A stretch of DNA of 6,660 nt from Betaproteobacteria bacterium UBA2293 (GCA_002345845.1 DDWF01000151.1:1673-8332), one strand, 5' to 3'; shown: positions 1 to 6,193, counted from the stretch's first letter. Numbers and translations: made by a program. Notes: generated by a model not told the origin, from the letters alone.

Positions 1-1138
1 GGAGGGCGGTCCCCGCCTCGACGCGGCGGAGCTCGTCGACGGGTGCCGCGGCATTCGTCAGCACGGGCTGCGTCAGGTCGATGAGTTCGAGCGCGATGTC
101 GGACAGCGTGCGGCGGCAGGCTTCCAGCGCCACCGGCGGGGCGGCGAGCAGGGTGTCGTCCAGGTGCCGCGTCAGGCGCGGCCCGCGTTCCGGCAGCAGG
201 CGCTCGATTTGCTGCGCGAACTGCCGGGTGAACGGCAGAAAGATCGCCACGCCCAGCGCGATGAACACGGTGTGGAACGCGGCCAGGCTCACCGCGCCGG
301 CTTCGAGTCCGGCATGACGCTGCGCAAGGCCGATACCCCACAGAAAGGCAGGCAGCAAGACAATCGCGATGATGCCGGTGGCGAGGTTGAACAGCACGTG
401 CGTCAGCGCCGTACGTCGCGCCGCCACGCTGCCGCCGATGGCCGCCAGCGCGCCGGTCACGGTCGTACCGATCGCCGCGCCGATAACCAGAGCCGCAGCC
501 TGGTCGAAGTTCACCGCCCCGGTGTGCAGCGCGGTCAGCGTGGTGGCCACGGCCGCACTCGAGGACTGCATCACCACCGTCATCAGCGCGCCGATGGCCA
601 TCGCCGCGAGATGCCCTTGCCAGCCCGCCGCCGGCAGCCGCGCCAGATCGAAGACGCTGGCCAGCCCCTTCATCCCGGCCTGAAGGGCATCGATGCCGAT
701 GAAAATCAGCGCGAATCCTGCCAACGCCAGCCCGAGCGCTCGCCACCGGCCATGGGCGAGTAAGCGCATCAGCGCGCCGATACCCACCAGTGGCATCGCG
801 TAATAGCCCAGGCTGACCTTCAGGCCCAGTACCGAGATCACCCATCCGGTGCCGGTGGTGCCCAGGCTCGCTCCCAGCACCACGCCGATGGCTTGCGGAA
901 AGGTCAGCAGCCCGGCGCTGACGAAGCCGATCAGGGTGACGGTGGTGGCGCTGGAGGATTGCACCATGAGCGTGACCAGGGTGCCAGAGACAAAGGCCTT
1001 GGTCGGCGTGCCGGTAAACCGCACCAGGGCAGCGCGCAACGCGTCGCCGGCAAATGCCTTGAGCCCGTCGGTGAGCAGCACCATGCCCATCAGGAACAGG
1101 CCGATGCCGCCCAGCAGCTGAAAGACTATCCCGGTCAT
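1..1138 (-). CDS. Na+/phosphate cotransporter, NptA/YjbB type (C-terminus off window)
   Basis: Inner-membrane sodium-coupled phosphate transporter of the PNaS family (two Na_Pi_cotrans repeats). The 379 visible residues begin MTGIVFQLLGGIGLFLMGM, the usual N-terminal helix of the family. The two diagnostic inverted-repeat signatures are present: QSSSA at residues 60-64, followed by a GASLGTT stretch at 89-95, and QSSSA at 191-195, followed by GAAIGTT at 220-226. Hydrophobic helices fill most of residues 1-305. From about residue 306 the protein becomes charged and helical (IERLLPERGPRLTRHLDD), which looks like the linker into the PhoU-like cytoplasmic domain common in bacterial members; most of that domain lies beyond the left edge. 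The ATG at 1138 is chosen because it gives the family N-terminus and no other start is in frame nearby; its ribosome binding site is weak. It is the last visible gene of the ppk2-ATPase operon, 52 bases after the ATPase stop. In bacteria such proteins may import phosphate or export excess phosphate; the direction cannot be read from sequence. Confidence 0.93.
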   Translation of the reverse strand, partial: MTGIVFQLLGGIGLFLMGMVLLTDGLKAFAGDALRAALVRFTGTPTKAFVSGTLVTLMVQSSSATTVTLIGFVSAGLLTFPQAIGVVLGASLGTTGTGWVISVLGLKVSLGYYAMPLVGIGALMRLLAHGRWRALGLALAGFALIFIGIDALQAGMKGLASVFDLARLPAAGWQGHLAAMAIGALMTVVMQSSSAAVATTLTALHTGAVNFDQAAALVIGAAIGTTVTGALAAIGGSVAARRTALTHVLFNLATGIIAIVLLPAFLWGIGLAQRHAGLEAGAVSLAAFHTVFIALGVAIFLPFTRQFAQQIERLLPERGPRLTRHLDDTLLAAPPVALEACRRTLSDIALELIDLTQPVLTNAAAPVDELRRVEAGTAL

Positions 1139-1194
1139 GGCCGATCTCGCCGCATCTGGCGTGCAACCGCCTGTCCAGGGTGCGCCGTCATCAT
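1135..1194 (-). other. 19-codon overlapping frame bridging ATPase stop and transporter start
   Basis: This tiny open frame (MMTAHPGQAVARQMRRDRP) starts at an ATG that overlaps the TGA of the ATPase gene (GAATGATGA) and ends in a TGA that overlaps the ATG of the Na+/phosphate cotransporter (CCATGACC). It fills the intergenic gap exactly. No strong Shine-Dalgarno sequence precedes it and the peptide resembles nothing I recognise. The plausible role is translational coupling, with ribosomes that finish the ATPase restarting here and delivered to the transporter start. It could equally be chance, since short frames are frequent in GC-rich DNA. Confidence 0.25.
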
Positions 1195-4037
1195 TCGCCC
1201 GGCTTGTCGCCACGCGCGGCCCGGGGCAGCTCGGCCTCGGCCCGCAGCCAGAATTCCTCGCTGCGCCCCGCCGGCCGGCCGGCTTCTTCCCACAGCGCAT
1301 GGGCGCGTTCGGCGATGGCCTCGCGTGGGGCGGGCTGCCGGTGTGGCGTTCGACCGTAACGACGCAGCAGGGCCTTCTCCGCTTCAACCAGCAGGAACAC
1401 CGCCAGTCCGATAGCGAGCGGTACCAGCCAGTGGCGCGCCTCCAGCGGTGCGGTGCCGAACCAGCGGTGCATGAAGGGAGCGTAGACGAACAGGCCCTGC
1501 AACCCAACCAGCACCGCCACGGCGAGCCAGGCCGCGCGGTTGCTGAACAGCAGCCCCACGCGCAAGCTGGACGCGTTCAGGAAACGGCAGTTGAACAGGT
1601 AAAAGGCCTGAGCGATCACCAGGGTATTGACGGCCAGGGTGCGGGCCACGTCCAGCGGCATGTCGAGGGCCAGTTCCACCTCGAACACCGCGAGCGTCGC
1701 GCCACCGATCAGCAGCGAAACGAAGGTGATGCGCCAAAGGAACGCACGGTCGAGGAGAGCGGCATTCGGATCGCGCGGCGGCCGGCTCATGACGCCCGGC
1801 TCGGCAGGCTCGAAGGCAAGCGCCAGCGCCAGAGTGACGGCGACGACCATGTTGACCCACAGGATCTGCACTGGCGTCAAGGGCAGCACCAGGCCGAACA
1901 CCACGGCGGCGAGGATGACCAGGCCCTGCGCGCCGTTGGTCGGCAGGATGAACAGGATCGCCTTCTTCAGGTTGTCGTAGATGGTGCGGCCTTCCTCCAC
2001 GGCGCGTTCGATGGAGCTGAAGTTGTCGTCGGCCAGCACGATGTCGGCCGCCTCCTTGGTGGCTTCGGTGCCCTTGATGCCCATCGCCACCCCGACGTTG
2101 GCGCGCTTGAGCGCCGGGGCGTCGTTGACCCCGTCACCGGTCATCGCCACCACCTCGCCGCGCGCCTGCAGGGCCTTGACCAGACGCAATTTATGCTCAG
2201 GACTGGTGCGGGCAAAGATGTCGTTGTCGTGGGCAATCTGCTGCAGTTCCTCGTCGCTGGCCGCCTCGATCTCGGCGCCGGTAGTGGCGTTCTCGCCGTC
2301 ACCGATGCCCATCTCGCGGCCGATGGCCCTGGCCGTGCCGGCGTGGTCACCGGTGATCATCTTCACCCGGATGCCGGCCGTGTGGCAGGCCTTGATGGCC
2401 GCGATTGCCTCGGGACGGGGCGGGTCGATGATGCCGACCAGCCCGAGGAACACCAGATCCTCACCCAGGTCGTCCAAGGTCAGTTCCCCCTTGCCTTCGT
2501 CCACGTCGCGCGCGGCGGCGGCGAGTACGCGCAGGCCCTCGCTGCTCAGGGCCTCGATCTGCCCTTCCCAGAAGCCGGTGTCGAGCGGCTCACTCGCGCC
2601 GTCCGCGCCTCGCTGCTGGCCGCAGCGTTCCAGCAGGCGGTCCGGCGCGCCCTTCAGCAGGATGCGCGCGCCGCCGCCGGGCAGGCGCTCGAGGGTGGCC
2701 ATGAGCTTGTTTTCCGACTCGAACGGGATTGCCGCCAGACGCTCGTAGCCCTCAATCTCGAAGCCCGCCTTGTGCGCCAGCGTACGCAGGGCGGCCTCGG
2801 TCGGCTCGCCGGTGACCTTCCATTCGCCTTCGTCCTCGGCGATATGCGTGTCGTTGGCGACCGCCATCACCTCGATCAGCGCGCGCAGGTCGTCATGCCG
2901 GTCGAGCGTGGCGTCATGGCTGTCGCGCGCGATCTTGCCTACCGGCGCGTAGCCGGTGCCGCTCACGTCGTAACGCCCGGCGCAGGTGACGACATGGCGC
3001 GCGGTCATTTCGTTCCTGGTCAGCGTGCCGGTCTTGTCCGAGCAGATCACCGTCACCGAGCCCAGGGTCTCCACCGCGTTGAGCCGGCGGGTGATGGCGT
3101 TGCGCCCGGCCATGCGCTGCACGCCCAGGGCCAGGGTGATGGTGAGAATGGCCGGCAGGCCCTCGGGAATGGCGGCGACGGCGAAGCCGATGGCCGACAG
3201 GAACAGCTCATCGAGAGTGAAGTCGTGCAGCAGCCAGCCGATGGCGAACATCAGCGCCGCCAGGCCGACGATCACCACCGAGAGCACCTTGCCGAAGCGG
3301 GTCATCTGCCGGGTGAGCGGCGTGGCCAGGGTCTCCACCTCGCCGATCATCTTGCTGATGCGGCCGATCTCCGTGGCCGCGCCGGTGGCGATGACCACGC
3401 CCACGCCGCGCCCGGCGGCCACCATGGTGCCGGAATAGGCCATGCCATGGCGGTCGCCGACGCCGGCGTCCGCCGCCGCGGCCTCGGTGTTTTTGTCGCT
3501 GGGCACCGACTCCCCGGTCAGCGCCGACTCCTCGATGCGCAGCTCGGTGGTCTCGATCAGCCGCAGGTCGGCCGGCACGCGGTCGCCCGACTTCAGTCGC
3601 ACGATGTCGCCGGGCACCAGCGCCTCGGCCTCGATCTCGCTCCAGGCGCCGTCGCGGCGCACGTGCGCATGCGCCGAGAGCATCTTGCGGATGCCCTCCA
3701 GGGCCTGCTCGGCCTTGCCTTCCTGGATGAAGCCGATGACCGCGTTGACCAGCACCACGGCGAGGATCACACCGGTGTCGATCCAGTGGCCGAGCACGGC
3801 GGTCACCGCCGCGGCGGCGATCAGGATGTAGATCAGGAGATCGTGGAAGTGCTTGAAGAAGCGCTTCAGCAGCCCTTCTCTGGGCGGCGCCGGCAGACGG
3901 TTGGGACCGACCGCCTCCAGTCGGCTGGCCGCCTCGGCGGCGCTCAGGCCCGCGGCATTGGCCTGCAACTCCCGCAGGACTTCGTCCGCGGGCAGGGCAT
4001 GGGGGTTGTCGATGGACAGTTTGTCGTCGTTGGGCAT
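1191..4037 (-). CDS. P2-type cation-transporting ATPase with C-terminal DUF2934 tail
   Basis: Membrane pump of 948 residues that uses an aspartyl-phosphate cycle to move a cation. The order is typical of P2 (PacL/SERCA-like) ATPases: an N-terminal cation-ATPase domain (about 10-80), actuator domain with TGES at 174-177, M4 with PEGLP at 291-295, phosphorylation site DKTGT at 334-338 (Asp334), nucleotide-binding KGAPD at 462-466, TGDH at 562-565, hinge TGDGVND at 633-639, then M5-M10. Relative to SERCA, M5 keeps Asn701 (N768) but has Gln704 where E771 lies. M6 keeps Asn729 (N796) but has Val732 and Ala733 in place of T799 and D800. Classical Ca2+ site I therefore looks lost and the ion is uncertain. 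Residues 904-937 carry a DUF2934-like tail (RAHALWEE, GRP, FWLRAE). The ATG at 4037 has a weak AAGG upstream and yields the normal family N-terminus; the frame stays open further upstream, but only as a shadow of ppk2. It lies 29 bases after the ppk2 stop, so the two are probably cotranscribed. Confidence 0.95.
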   Translation of the reverse strand: MPNDDKLSIDNPHALPADEVLRELQANAAGLSAAEAASRLEAVGPNRLPAPPREGLLKRFFKHFHDLLIYILIAAAAVTAVLGHWIDTGVILAVVLVNAVIGFIQEGKAEQALEGIRKMLSAHAHVRRDGAWSEIEAEALVPGDIVRLKSGDRVPADLRLIETTELRIEESALTGESVPSDKNTEAAAADAGVGDRHGMAYSGTMVAAGRGVGVVIATGAATEIGRISKMIGEVETLATPLTRQMTRFGKVLSVVIVGLAALMFAIGWLLHDFTLDELFLSAIGFAVAAIPEGLPAILTITLALGVQRMAGRNAITRRLNAVETLGSVTVICSDKTGTLTRNEMTARHVVTCAGRYDVSGTGYAPVGKIARDSHDATLDRHDDLRALIEVMAVANDTHIAEDEGEWKVTGEPTEAALRTLAHKAGFEIEGYERLAAIPFESENKLMATLERLPGGGARILLKGAPDRLLERCGQQRGADGASEPLDTGFWEGQIEALSSEGLRVLAAAARDVDEGKGELTLDDLGEDLVFLGLVGIIDPPRPEAIAAIKACHTAGIRVKMITGDHAGTARAIGREMGIGDGENATTGAEIEAASDEELQQIAHDNDIFARTSPEHKLRLVKALQARGEVVAMTGDGVNDAPALKRANVGVAMGIKGTEATKEAADIVLADDNFSSIERAVEEGRTIYDNLKKAILFILPTNGAQGLVILAAVVFGLVLPLTPVQILWVNMVVAVTLALALAFEPAEPGVMSRPPRDPNAALLDRAFLWRITFVSLLIGGATLAVFEVELALDMPLDVARTLAVNTLVIAQAFYLFNCRFLNASSLRVGLLFSNRAAWLAVAVLVGLQGLFVYAPFMHRWFGTAPLEARHWLVPLAIGLAVFLLVEAEKALLRRYGRTPHRQPAPREAIAERAHALWEEAGRPAGRSEEFWLRAEAELPRAARGDKPGE

Positions 4038-4066
4038 GTTTGCGGCCTTGAAGGGGTGGAAATGGC

Positions 4067-4966
4067 TTACGCGTCGCGCTCCAGTATCTCGCGCATCTCC
4101 TGCAGTCGTTCGAGCCTGGTCGCGTCCGGCTGCGGATAGGCCAGGTCCAGGCCGGACAGGGTGTCGAGGATGACCTGCGAGACGATCAGCCGGGCGTTCT
4201 TCTTGTCGTCGGCCGGCACCACGTACCAGGGCGCCTCGGCCGTGCTGGTGGCGGCGAGGCAGGCCTCGTAGGCGTGCATGTAGTCGTCCCAGTGGCTGCG
4301 CTGGGTGAGGTCGTCGTCGCTGAACTTCCAGTTCTTGTCCGGGTCGTCGATGCGGGCGAGCAGCCGCTCGCGCTGCTCTTCCTTCGACAGGTGCAGGAAG
4401 AACTTGACGATGCGGGTGCCGTTGCGGTGCAGGTGCCGCTCTGATTCGACGATGGAATGGTAGCGGCCTTTCCACAGCGCCTCGCCCTCCATGGCCGAGT
4501 CCGGCAGGCGCTGGGCCGCGAGGATGTCGGGACGCACGCGCACGATCAGCACTTCCTCGTAGTACGAGCGGTTGAAGATGCCGATGCGCCCGCGCTCGGG
4601 CAGGGCACGTTGGGTGCGCCAGAGGAAGTCGTGGTCGAGCTCCTCGGCGCTCGGGCGCTTGAAGCTGAACACCTGGCAGCCCTGCGGATTGACGCCGGAC
4701 ATGACGTGACGGATGGCGCCGTCCTTGCCGGCCGCGTCCATGGCCTGGAAGATCAGCAGCAGGGCGTAGCGGTTGTGCGCGTAGAGCATACGCTGCAACT
4801 CGATGAGCCGGCCGGTGTCGGCGGACAGCAGCTTGCGGTAGGACTTTTTCGATGCGTACAAGGGCTCGACACGCGTCGGCCACTTGGCCAGTCGGACCTT
4901 GCTGCCGGCTTTGACCTGGTATTCGTCGATTTTGATGGACTCTTGCCCGTCTTCTTTCTTGCTCAT
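4067..4966 (-). CDS. ppk2: Polyphosphate kinase 2 (PPK2 family, class III-like)
   Basis: Cytoplasmic polyphosphate:nucleotide phosphotransferase, 299 residues, within the usual 260-310 range for one-domain PPK2 enzymes. It carries the Walker A loop DAAGKDG (77-83), followed by the PPK2 signature around [19 protein letters not shown] (85-103). The Walker B region [14 protein letters not shown] is at 131-144, and a lid with Arg205, DDPDKNWKF and [11 protein letters not shown] lies at about 205-234. The sequence around the Walker A loop and the FNRSYYE motif resembles the class III subgroup (polyphosphate:AMP/ADP phosphotransferases), but I infer the class only from motif similarity. Such enzymes transfer phosphate from polyphosphate to AMP and/or ADP, regenerating ADP or ATP. 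The ATG at 4966 is preferred over in-frame ATGs at 5011 and 4993 because AAGGGGG sits seven bases upstream and the upstream residues overlap a relic of another gene. It is the first intact gene of the unit that continues with the ATPase and the phosphate cotransporter. Confidence 0.94.
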   Translation of the reverse strand: MSKKEDGQESIKIDEYQVKAGSKVRLAKWPTRVEPLYASKKSYRKLLSADTGRLIELQRMLYAHNRYALLLIFQAMDAAGKDGAIRHVMSGVNPQGCQVFSFKRPSAEELDHDFLWRTQRALPERGRIGIFNRSYYEEVLIVRVRPDILAAQRLPDSAMEGEALWKGRYHSIVESERHLHRNGTRIVKFFLHLSKEEQRERLLARIDDPDKNWKFSDDDLTQRSHWDDYMHAYEACLAATSTAEAPWYVVPADDKKNARLIVSQVILDTLSGLDLAYPQPDATRLERLQEMREILERDA

Positions 4967-4973
4967 GGCGACG

Positions 4974-4980
4974 CCCCCTT
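4974..4980 (-). promoter_or_regulatory. Ribosome binding site of ppk2
   Basis: AAGGGGG lies seven bases before the ATG at 4966. It decides the ppk2 start against the two upstream in-frame ATGs. It begins three bases after a 7-bp inverted repeat, so access to it could depend on that hairpin. Confidence 0.7.
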
Positions 4981-4983
4981 TAT

Positions 4984-5005
4984 GCGCATGCATGCGGTCA
5001 TGCGC
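4984..5005. repeat. Inverted repeat (7-bp stem) and 12-bp palindrome before ppk2
   Basis: GCGCATG (4984-4990) and CATGCGC (4999-5005) are perfect inverted copies separated by eight bases. The overlapping segment CGCATGCATGCG (4985-4996) is itself a perfect palindrome. The element ends three bases upstream of the ppk2 Shine-Dalgarno sequence. It is not followed by a T tract in the direction of transcription, so it does not look like an intrinsic terminator. An RNA hairpin modulating ppk2 translation, a protein-binding palindrome, or chance are all possible. Confidence 0.4.
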
Positions 5006-5070
5006 GGGCATCCTCCCAGCCGATGAAATAGGTATAGGTGCTGGAGCTCGGTCAGTTGTCTGAAGATCAT
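4998..5070 (-). pseudogene. Relic of the 5' end of a second ETHE1-like dioxygenase gene
   Basis: The sequence from 5070 down to 5017 aligns with the first 59 bases of the intact dioxygenase gene (5939-5881). I count 45 identical bases out of 54 aligned, with one 5-base gap. The ATG frame gives MIFRQLTE. After the gap, the original frame continues as [15 protein letters not shown] and meets a TGA at 5000-4998, matching SSTYTYLLGCEETGQ of the intact protein. The remaining ~90 % of such a gene is absent, because ppk2 begins immediately afterwards. The divergence and the different residues after TYTY suggest an old paralogue rather than a fresh duplication. It keeps its own ribosome binding site. 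Confidence 0.75.
5017..5070 (-). repeat. Imperfect direct repeat, copy of 5881-5939
   Basis: This is the nucleotide-level copy of the start of the ETHE1-like gene, in the same orientation and about 870 bases away. The best-conserved blocks are ATGATCTTCA at the start codon and CCAGCACCTATACCTAT in the middle. The divergence between them and the 5-base gap show the copies have drifted, so a recent recombination product is unlikely. Confidence 0.75.
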
Positions 5071-5186
5071 GCGTATCTCTCCCCGCGTAATTGCCGTGTC
5101 ATTGGTGCTGCGCAACCAGATGTCACCCAGCCTGCGATCCACGTCGAAGCGCAACGCGCCCGTCCGGACCCGTTCGCGAAGCGGTG
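5071..5186 (-). other. Spacer between dioxygenase and relic, function unclear
   Basis: These 116 bases separate the dioxygenase stop from the relic start codon. One minus-strand frame is open throughout and in phase with the relic ATG (residues such as LRFDVDRRLGDIWLRS), with coding-like third-position GC content. I do not recognise it, and it could be chance. No clear stem plus T-tract terminator and no convincing sigma70 promoter were found, although the last bases hold the relic's ribosome binding site (5077-5084). Confidence 0.4.
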
Positions 5187-5939
5187 TCAATCGCCTTGCA
5201 GGCTTTGGGCGATTTGATCACAGTATTGCTTCAGATCATCGGGCACACCATCCGGGCACTTGCCGCACTCGCGGTTTCCCGGCACCGCGTAGTCGATGAA
5301 TTTGGGATAGGCGAGGTTCAGCTCCTTCATGATCTTCACAAACTCGGCGAGCGGCTTGTCGCCGCCCAGGCGCGGGTTGCGGGTCTTTTCCTGGGCGATG
5401 CTGGACACGCACCGGCCCTTGTAGTCGTGCGCCGGGTACACCAGCGTGTCGTCCGGCAACGAGAACAGCTTGTCGTGCACACTGCGGTATAGCGCCGGAG
5501 CATCACCGTTCTGGAAGTCGGTGCGCCCGCAGCCGTCGATCAACAGTGCGTCGCCGGTCAGCACGCGCTCGCCGACGCGATAGGCGTGGTGCCCGTCGGT
5601 GTGGCCCGGCGTGAACAACGGGTCGATGCGGATGCTGCCGAACTCGAACGGCTTGCCCTCCTCCAGCCCGACGTCGGCGCAGGCGAGATTATCAAACGCC
5701 GGGTGTGCGATGCGGCTGCCGGCCTCCGTCTTCAACTTGCGCGCGGCGGTGATGTGATCGGCGTGGATATGGGAGTCGAGCGTATAAACGAGCTTCAAGC
5801 CGAGCTTGTTCAGCGCCTCGAGGTCGCGCTGCCAGGTCGGCAGCACCGCGTCGACCAGCACCGCCTGGCCGGTCTCCTCGCAGCCGAGCAGATAGGTATA
5901 GGTGCTGGATACCGGTTCGATGAATTGCCTGAAGATCAT
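5187..5939 (-). CDS. ETHE1-type persulfide dioxygenase (metallo-beta-lactamase fold)
   Basis: A soluble 250-residue mononuclear-iron enzyme that, in this family, oxidises glutathione persulfide to sulfite during sulfide and sulfane-sulfur detoxification. The metallo-beta-lactamase signature HIHADH is at 57-62 (His57, His59, Asp61, His62). Further elements are PGHT with His113, TGD with Asp130, the ETHE1-specific CGRTDFQ at 137-143, and YPAHDY with His171. By family alignment the iron ligands should be His57, His113 and Asp130. CGRTDFQ with Arg139 separates it from glyoxalase II. The N-terminus MIFRQF followed by SSTYTYLL is typical. The C-terminus carries additional cysteines (Cys225 and Cys228 in CGKC, Cys240). 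The ATG at 5939 is set by AAGGAGG four bases upstream; the frame stays open upstream but lacks another such site. Bacterial relatives are called PDO, SDO or Blh. The broken YeeE/YedE gene upstream supports an original sulfur operon. Confidence 0.95.
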   Translation of the reverse strand: MIFRQFIEPVSSTYTYLLGCEETGQAVLVDAVLPTWQRDLEALNKLGLKLVYTLDSHIHADHITAARKLKTEAGSRIAHPAFDNLACADVGLEEGKPFEFGSIRIDPLFTPGHTDGHHAYRVGERVLTGDALLIDGCGRTDFQNGDAPALYRSVHDKLFSLPDDTLVYPAHDYKGRCVSSIAQEKTRNPRLGGDKPLAEFVKIMKELNLAYPKFIDYAVPGNRECGKCPDGVPDDLKQYCDQIAQSLQGD

Positions 5940-5943
5940 GTTG

Positions 5944-5950
5944 CCTCCTT
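5944..5950 (-). promoter_or_regulatory. Ribosome binding site of the persulfide dioxygenase
   Basis: AAGGAGG, a full match to the anti-Shine-Dalgarno sequence, lies four bases before the ATG at 5939. It fixes the start and predicts efficient translation. It is stronger than the sites seen for the ATPase and the phosphate transporter. Confidence 0.85.
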
Positions 5951-5973
5951 GGTAACGTCGGATTGAAATGCGT

Positions 5974-6134
5974 TCAGGGCTTGCCGCGCGGCTGGTCGAG
6001 CGCGCTCGCGCCACCGTCCGGTTCGTGGCTGCCGATCACGTGCAGCGTGTCGTAGGCGTACATGCCGGCGATCATGGCGACGAAGAACACCAGCGCCAGA
6101 CGGGGGTCGCCGCCCAGGGGGTGAAACCTTCCAT
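5974..6134 (-). pseudogene. Internally deleted YeeE/YedE (DUF395) sulfur-transport gene
   Basis: The ATG at 6134 begins MEGFTPWA, which resembles the start of YeeE/YedE-family membrane proteins, but the frame stops after 20 codons at 6074-6072. In another frame the DNA continues directly as GGDPRLALVFFVAMIAGMYA and then YDTLHVIGSHEPD, ending in TGA at 5976-5974. That looks like the last transmembrane helix and C-terminal tail of the same family. The join falls inside TGGGCGGCGACCCC. Intact single-domain members are roughly 130-150 residues, so several hundred bases seem to be missing. The loss is too large for a base-calling slip; a misassembly is possible but a real deletion is simpler. The first frame ends in an ATGA, so a 33-residue C-terminal fragment (6075-5974) could in principle be restarted. 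YeeE/YedE proteins import thiosulfate or other sulfur species and often neighbour ETHE1-like genes. The family call rests on short matches. Confidence 0.65.
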
Positions 6135-6193
6135 CGATGTCTCCTTTTCAAGGTTCAAAAGCGTCTACTAAAGCAAGGGTTTCTTCCGATGGT
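6135..6193 (-). other. Intergenic gap between hipA and the sulfur genes
   Basis: These 59 bases are richer in A+T than their surroundings, with runs such as GCTTTAGTAG and CGCTTTTGAACCTTG reading leftward. This is the most likely place for a promoter of the sulfur genes, but I find no pair of -35 and -10 elements with acceptable spacing and no hairpin terminator for hipA. Read-through from hipA is therefore not excluded. Confidence 0.35.
6141..6148 (-). promoter_or_regulatory. Ribosome binding site retained by the YeeE/YedE relic
   Basis: AAAAGGAG lies six bases before the ATG at 6134. Its good match and spacing support 6134 as the original start codon of the deleted gene. Translation would still be initiated here and end 20 codons later. 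Confidence 0.65.

Larger units (their letters stand above)
4963..5070 (-). other. 35-residue leader frame coupled to ppk2
   Basis: The ATG at 5070 has a good ribosome binding site (GGGGAGAG at 5077-5084, six bases upstream). It opens a 35-codon frame starting [20 protein letters not shown], whose TGA overlaps the ppk2 ATG as ATGA. The first eight residues match the start of the ETHE1-like dioxygenase; the rest is a frameshifted reading of the same relic. The peptide is unlikely to have an enzyme function, but translating it would bring ribosomes to the ppk2 start and through the hairpin at 4984-5005. Whether it is translated cannot be told from the sequence. Confidence 0.35.

Noticed and set aside
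164..763. Plus-strand 199-codon frame opposite the phosphate transporter
   Set aside because: It is antisense to the clearly coding Na+/phosphate cotransporter with two QSSSA repeats, and its Arg- and Gln-rich product has no domain.
1137..4139. About 1000-codon open frame on the plus strand, opposite the ATPase gene
   Set aside because: It is antisense to a gene with every P-type ATPase motif. Its product is a His-, Gln- and Arg-rich sequence without recognisable domains, as expected from the complement of GC-rich coding DNA.
4038..4883. Upstream extension of the ATPase frame through ppk2
   Set aside because: The frame lacks stops here only because of high GC content. The sequence is a frameshifted image of ppk2, and the family N-terminus starts at the ATG at 4037.
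4967..5011. Longer ppk2 starting at the ATG at 5011
   Set aside because: The extra 15 residues are derived from the dioxygenase relic, and the best ribosome binding site is the one serving the ATG at 4966.
5087..5115. Possible weak promoter (TTGCGC, 17-base spacer, AATTAC) before the relic leader
   Set aside because: The -10 element matches the consensus at only three of six positions, which is too little to call.
5185..5190. TTGACA on the minus strand at the dioxygenase stop, resembling a -35 box
   Set aside because: No -10-like hexamer lies 15-19 bases downstream; the following DNA is GC-rich.
5940..6014. Longer dioxygenase starting at 6014
   Set aside because: The added 25 residues are Arg- and Ser-rich and unlike the family, overlap the YeeE/YedE relic, and bypass the near-perfect AAGGAGG site serving 5939.
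5936..6151. 71-residue minus-strand frame over the YeeE/YedE relic
   Set aside because: Its product is highly Arg-rich and featureless. The two other minus-strand frames carry the protein similarity instead.
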